From Litoditis marina (Eukaryota > Nematoda > Chromadorea > Rhabditida > Rhabditidae): a stretch of 64,000 nt of DNA. The translations under genes were made by a program, and so were the position numbers. The DNA lies in NCBI GenBank assembly GCA_964036275.1, contig OZ038438.1, positions 8,438,978 to 8,502,977 on the forward strand, read 5' to 3'. The notes under the pieces are model-generated. The model saw nothing but the letters and a program-made list of their open reading frames with translations. It made no database searches and was not told where the DNA came from. Shown here in pieces: positions 58,839-64,000 of this stretch (positions are counted from its first letter, which is position 1; every line of letters starts with the position of its first letter).

Positions 58839-61800
58839 ATGGTGGAGGGCGGTGTGACCATCGTCAAATACCTTCTATTCCTCTCCAATCTCGTCTTATG
58901 GGTGAGTTTCGACACCGTATTAACAACACACCTTGATGCACACGAGAAGTTAGTTCAATGACGAGTAGCATACCGTAGGAATCCGTTTTTTTTACTTTTC
59001 ATTCACAATATTCAACACGTTGTCAAGTTAAGTTCGCAATTCTTTATTTCTTCTAGAACTACACCCCTTTTTTGTTCGACTACAATTTAAAAAGCCATTT
59101 AAGAGATGAAAAAGACAAAATTGATTCTCAATTTGGGTTTCATCAAACAAACTTTGCAGACCGGCGGTTTGGGCTTGATAATACTTGGTTCAGTTCTGCA
59201 GTTGAAGTATGTTGGAGTGTTGGATATTTTGGGCGACGAAAGGTAAGAAAAACGTACTCAGTAATTTGATTGTAAGGTAAAAATAATTTTGTTTTAAAAT
59301 TGTTTTTTTGTTGATATGAATAACTAGTTTGAATTAATTTACGGAACTTTCCTTCCTCTGTGACGAAGTGAAATGCATGCATGTTGGTGAAGCTAACTGC
59401 TAATTGTTCAGTCGTGAAAAAACGCAGTGTCAACTAGGGGACAATGCGCTCATTATAAGCCATCGCTAGCCTCTCTGAAATAGAAGTTCTTCAGATATTA
59501 CTGTCGGTGAAGTTCGTGATGATTTCATTTGTATGGCACACACTTGACATTGTAAACACACGTTTCAAAAGAAAAATAAATAAAATAAAATAAAGTTCGA
59601 TTAGTTTGCAAAAACGAGATATGAAAATGTTGATCATAACTGTCTATGTTATTGACCAATTATCGTAAAGACATTGCAATAAGACGAATATCGAGTTCGA
59701 CCACTTATAACAATAAAACTTTCCGTTTTATCAAATGCATAAGCAACAGCTGCAAAGCATTAGTTTCTCACAAAACCCCTTAGTTTCAAATTGGTCATGT
59801 TCCAATACATGACGAGGTTCGATTCAGAACACAATAATGCATAAGATGTCCCCAGGGCTTTCAGCGGCGCTAGATAAAGCTGGATTCCATTCAAACTCAG
59901 TCCACACTGAGGGTTCGTTGTTATATCGAGAATAGAATGAGATTCAAACTAGAAATATTTGCATAGAGTTTGTTAGATGTTAATCGTTCACGCTTCACAT
60001 GCCTATAGCGAATGACCATGATTAATTTGTAGTTTGAACTCGATACGCGTCATGATTTGCGAATTTCTACCGAAAAGCAACAGCGTCTTTTTACAAACAC
60101 AGTAGGACAGTGCAACACATACCGCATCGGTTGTTGTCTTCGGAAAGAGTACTATATTAAACAATCTGCTTGTTGCCTAGTATAGCAGCAGTAATACAGT
60201 CAATAGTTGTTTTCTCGCCGTGGCTGCGAAGGTTCTCGGCCGAATCAAATACTCTTTTCAATGAACCCTCTTCATGAACGAATGAATGGAGCTCAACAGT
60301 CAATGAACCGTACTGAATTGTTTCAGGAACTATGAGTGTTTCAGGAACTAGAAACGACCTTTGAGTGTTTAGGTTAGCAACTCCAATCATACTACTGGCA
60401 TTTGGAACCATCTGCACCCTGCTAGGGTTTCTCGGATGCTGTGGAGCTATCAGAGAGAACTACTGTCTCACAGTCTCCTTTGCTGTCCTTCTCGCTCTCG
60501 TCATAGTGAGTTTTTCTTATACGAGCGATGGTCAGAGCCCCCTAGTCACACCAAAATTGGACAATTCGTGTGTTTTATATCAGTTTTTGAGATCACTGAA
60601 CATTGTTACTTAAGTATACAACTATTATAAATATTAACTGGAGTTGGTTAGAACATTGGGAGGGGGAATTCAGTGAAGCGTGCTAACCCCTTTTCCACAA
60701 AGAGCAAAATCGTGCATTTTTGTTTGAACTAGATATCCCATTGGCAGAACTAGTGAACAGAGTTGAGAAGAAAGGTCTGTAGAGTTCAACCAAATTGTGC
60801 CATCTTTTTCCTACTACAAGTTTAATTGTTGAATTATTCGACGTGAAGGCGAAAACCAGTCGCCGAACTTGTCCAAAGGGGAACTTCGTTAGTAGTTCTT
60901 TTTCGGCCTTCTTCCAATTGAAGCACACGGTAACAATCATGACTTACAGTCTACTTTTGAAATGTTGTAGATGCTGGAAACTGCGGCCATCATCACGGCT
61001 TATGCTCTGCACGAGGATATCAGAGGTGGATTGACCAGTCAACTTCAACTCGGATTACAGCGATACAACTCTAGCAGTGGAGTACGAAAAGCATGGGATC
61101 AAACACAACAGGTACACATATCGGCAGTGTACTATTCCTTTGCGACAGCTCCGAAAGAGGGGAGGAACAATAAGTGACATTACATAAGTGATTTGCCTTT
61201 TCCTTTTCACGATGTCAAACAAATAAACTGCGTGAGTAAATCGAGTCACTTATCTAACTTTTTTGGTCATCACAACTGGTCTAGAAGAATTTCCTGCATA
61301 ATTTACGAAATCGACGGGATCTGCTCATCGAAAACCCATCAATATCTCATGAGCTATCGCATGAGGCCATGATTATCCTCCCGCGCTGTACGTGGGTGGC
61401 CGAAACTGCGTTGTACTTTCAGCTCGGGTTATCGGTACACTTCATAATTGACGAGTTTCCAACAAAAAGCAAGGGGTTCAAGCCAAAAAAGAGGGATGAG
61501 GCAACAAGTAGCATAGTAATCAACGAACCTCGTGAAAGCATAAGAAGATAATGTTCCATGTTAACAGTTTCGCGAATGAATGATTGATACAGTGTCAGGA
61601 GCGTATGAATCCTGCTAACCTGATCTTGTGAACTATCTGCAAACTTTCAACGTTGCTCCATAGCAATCTATAGAATCTGATGAGAGGTCGATGAGCTTTT
61701 GTTCATGAGGTGATCTCACGAGGTTCGCGAGTGATTGGTAGAGTGTCAGGAATGAGGTGTATTGTTCACAGGTGCTGTCCTGCTGCGGAGTGGCCAACTC

Positions 61801-62743
61801 GAGTGACTGGCAGTCAGTGGGCCCGGTGCCGGCCTCCTGCTGCATCCAGCCCTCTCCCAGCTGCGTCGTCGAACTGGCACCCCTCCATCAGTCGGGATGT
61901 ATTGATGAAGTGGAAAGTGAGAACCTGTTCCCACGCCTCTTCACATATTACTCCGAGTTGTGTCAACCAAAACACAAGAAACTCGAGAACTTCAAGTTGT
62001 ATCGACCCAAACAAAAAGAGCTTAGAATGAAAAATACTTCTAAAACGATAATAATGAAAATAGGAGTATTATTTCTCATAGGTGATTAAACTTTCACGTT
62101 GAAAAATATCTCTACCTAGGAATTTTTGAGCATGCGCACTCATTGTTGATATTTCAAATAACACATTCTGTGATTGATATATGCTTCTTCACCAATCCAA
62201 GCTCACGACTTCGGATGAGTTTACTTTTTTGGTTTTTCTATAGGAGAAGACCACTGTAACGTTGTGGTTTGTGATCGATTTACGTTATAATCAACGAGTT
62301 TTGATCAAAAAGCAACGAAATAAAACTGCAAACTAAGTGGGATGAAGCAATATGCACCGTATTTACTTGGTTTGCCACAAGCTAAGCGAAAGGGAAGCAC
62401 TAAGCAGCCATCGTTCTTCGACCTTCTATCAGAACCGTTTATGTAAAATGGTTAAATGGTTCAATTTAAACATGTATCTTCCTTTCATCAATTGTAGGTA
62501 TAGCCCATTGTTCACAATCAGCTGAGCTTGTTCCTACAAGCATGGTATGTTTTGTGAAGTGGTTTCAATGTTCTAGTTTATCTTCAAATAAAAAGTATCT
62601 TCCTTGCAGGCTGGGTATTGCTGAACGCGGCCCTGGTTGGCGGTGCTACTGCCATCATCGCTGGTCTCCAAGTGATTGGAGTCTGCTTTGCATGCTGTCT
62701 TTCCAAAAGTATACTGAAAGATTTTCACGATTTCTATTATTAA
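58839..62743 (+). CDS. Tetraspanin
   Basis: Four-pass membrane organiser of surface protein microdomains. Exons 58839-58901, 59160-59242, 60373-60505, 60971-61111, 61772-61916, 62610-62743; phases agree, giving 232 residues, a usual length. TM1 YLLFLSNLVLWTGGLGLIIL; TM2 IILLAFGTICTLLGFLGCC followed by the signature GAIRENYCL; TM3 TVSFAVLLALVIMLETAAII; large extracellular loop with the CCG motif (SCCGVANSSDW, Cys144-145), PASCC, a further Cys and a final GC; TM4 NAALVGGATAIIAGLQVIGV followed by CFACCLS. The C-terminal tail SKSILKDFHDFYY ends in a tyrosine pair that could act as a sorting signal (inference). The introns contain palindromic and dispersed repeats. Confidence 0.95.
60011..60125. 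repeat. Dispersed repeat, TTGTAGTTTGAGCTC family, copy 3, in a tetraspanin intron
   Basis: Blocks CCATGATTAATTTGTAGTTT, GAACTCGATACGCGTCATGA, TTTCTACCGAAAAGCAACAG, ACACAGTAGGACA in the same order as at 34321-34435. A further, more diverged copy is at 62248-62340, also in a tetraspanin intron. Confidence 0.5.
61703..61723. repeat. Short palindromic repeat, CTCATGAG family
   Basis: TCATGAGGTGATCTCACGAG, in a tetraspanin intron; another is at 61346-61366. Confidence 0.45.
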
Positions 62744-63705
62744 AGTAACGCTCAATTTTATTTTGTTTAGTTTTTCTTGATGTTGAAAACTGCCTCAAAG
62801 TTTTCTCTGTTCACCGAGTGTTGCTCTACCGTTCAGAAACATTGGATCGCTGAATTTTGTATTTATATATGTATTTAGTGATACAAAAAACTGATTATGT
62901 AGGGAGGTGGAATTTGCGGTGTTATCCACCTCTACCCCCAGTGTTCGCGAGATTACCTCGTGAGAACCCTCGTGAATGAATGCCCTAAACAATTACCCGC
63001 CAGAATTCGTTCTTTTTTCGATGATTACTGTTTCGCTTGCAAGTTATTTTCTGTCTTGTCAACACTACCATTGCTTTCAATTACAATGGTATCTTGAGAC
63101 ATTATGTTACAATTTAATAATGACTACTGTCACTTTCAAGTATTGCTCGATTTTCGATGTCTTTGATGTCTAAGGCTGAGTTCATACCTCGGGTTGTTGA
63201 AATCTAAGACGGCGACGTCAAAACATTAATACTGACCCACTCGACGATGTATGGTTGTATCGATCGATAAGTACAGTGATTTTCATTTCCTCCGAGACTC
63301 TCACGGTATGAATAATAATCGTCTAGTGCGCTCAACTTACCTATATTTTATCGCGAAATATGACAATTTTCGCATTTGAGTCTGATTCCCTATTACACGG
63401 AGTGTTTAACAAAGTATTAGTTATTGGAAAGATTGAATGTGTACTGTAGGACTCTCAGTGGAAATGATACTGGCTAAAGATCTTGGATCTTTAGAGTCCC
63501 TGTCGCCAAGCTCAGCAATCCGAATATGAACGCCGGACAGTCTATGAGTTGGTAGTACCCTCAATATGGATGTGCTTATTTGTAGATATTCATTTTTCAG
63601 CAAACTTGTTTTCTTCACATTTCGGCGTAGAATCCTTATTTTATGTTCTTACATGTGGCAGATTCAGATGTAAACCATTGTGACATATTAAAAAAGGACT
63701 ATTAT
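62744..63705. other. Region downstream of the tetraspanin gene
   Basis: No exon supported. Holds a CTCGTGAGAAC palindrome (62945-62974) and copy 4 of the CTCCTACAGT MITE. Confidence 0.4.
63281..63468. mobile_element. MITE of the CTACTGAGACTCCTACAGTA family, copy 4 (diverged)
   Basis: Ends TTTCATTTCCTCCGAGACTC and inverse TACTGTAGGACTCTCAGTGG; arms more diverged than in copies 1-3. Confidence 0.5.
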
Positions 63706-63981
63706 TGGCCAATTCTACAACTAACCGGATTTTTAGGTAACCAAACCGTTTTTTGGTAACCTCTTTTTCAGGTTACCTTGAAGGTAACCTGGAAGTAACC
63801 AGAAACTAAAATCCGGTTACCGTTCAAACTAACGGTAGAAACCACGTTTTGCGTTAGAAAAACAGGTAACCGGTTTCTAATTTTAGGTTACCAACCGGTT
63901 ACCTATTGAGGTAACCTGAAAAATAGGTTACCATAAAAAGGGTTAGGTTACCTAAAAACCCGGTTAGATATAGAATTCACC
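63706..63981. repeat. GGTAACC-rich inverted element, copy 2
   Basis: Starts CCAATTCTACAACTAACCGG and ends inverse (CCCGGTTAGATATAGAATTC then ACC). Repeated GGTTACC/GGTAACC blocks throughout. After the end, CTTACCTAAAAACCCGGT again copies the element's terminal block, so the array may continue beyond the window. Confidence 0.65.
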
Positions 63982-64000
63982 ACTTACCTAAAAACCCGGT

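Overview
This is a eukaryotic window with intron-rich genes. I read most introns as GT...AG with a TTTCAG-type 3' site. The gene content points to a nematode. It includes a secreted protein with a DB module (a cysteine pattern best known from nematodes), a BTB protein of the MATH/BTB (BATH) type, a divergent 7TM receptor, and orthologues close in length to C. elegans WWP-1 and the NAC alpha subunit. Several start codons sit a few bases behind a splice acceptor, as expected for spliced-leader trans-splicing. I cannot name the species. All gene models below were built by eye from exon phase and family resemblance; none was checked by search.

Layout. 1-436 (+): 3' end of an unrecognised gene. 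1368-8725 (+): 20-21 exon orthologue of ZC3H18, the cap-binding-complex/exosome adaptor. 9793-11487 (+): POP4/Rpp29, a subunit of RNase P/MRP. 11488-15934: no gene seen, but two hAT-like non-autonomous elements with 8-bp target duplications. 15935-18942 (-): DB-module secreted protein. 19555-22071 (-): glycine-rich protein, 5' end not found. 22782-29428 (+): tentative small spliced gene. 30094-33130 (-): 7TM receptor. 33131-40368: mostly gene-free, with a long GA array, G-tracts and a cathepsin-like exon fragment. 40369-41332 (-): NACA/icd-2. 41685-46517 (-): WWP-1 type NEDD4-family HECT ligase. 47108-49701 (-): PSF3 subunit of GINS. 51323-57169 (-): a BTB (probably BATH) gene with a 1-nt frameshift, full of repeats, plus upstream exons that may belong to it. 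58839-62743 (+): tetraspanin. 62744-64000: repeats.

The genes do not form one pathway. NACA, WWP-1 and PSF3 lie on one strand within about 9.3 kb and are housekeeping genes for nascent-chain handling, ubiquitylation and replication-fork helicase function. ZC3H18 and POP4 are adjacent, co-oriented RNA-processing genes. The most unusual part of the window is its mobile DNA. At least seven families of short non-autonomous elements are present, most of them in introns. In one case an element end forms the 5' splice site of a BTB exon. A perfect 112-bp tandem duplication of a tRNA-derived sequence sits in a PSF3 intron.
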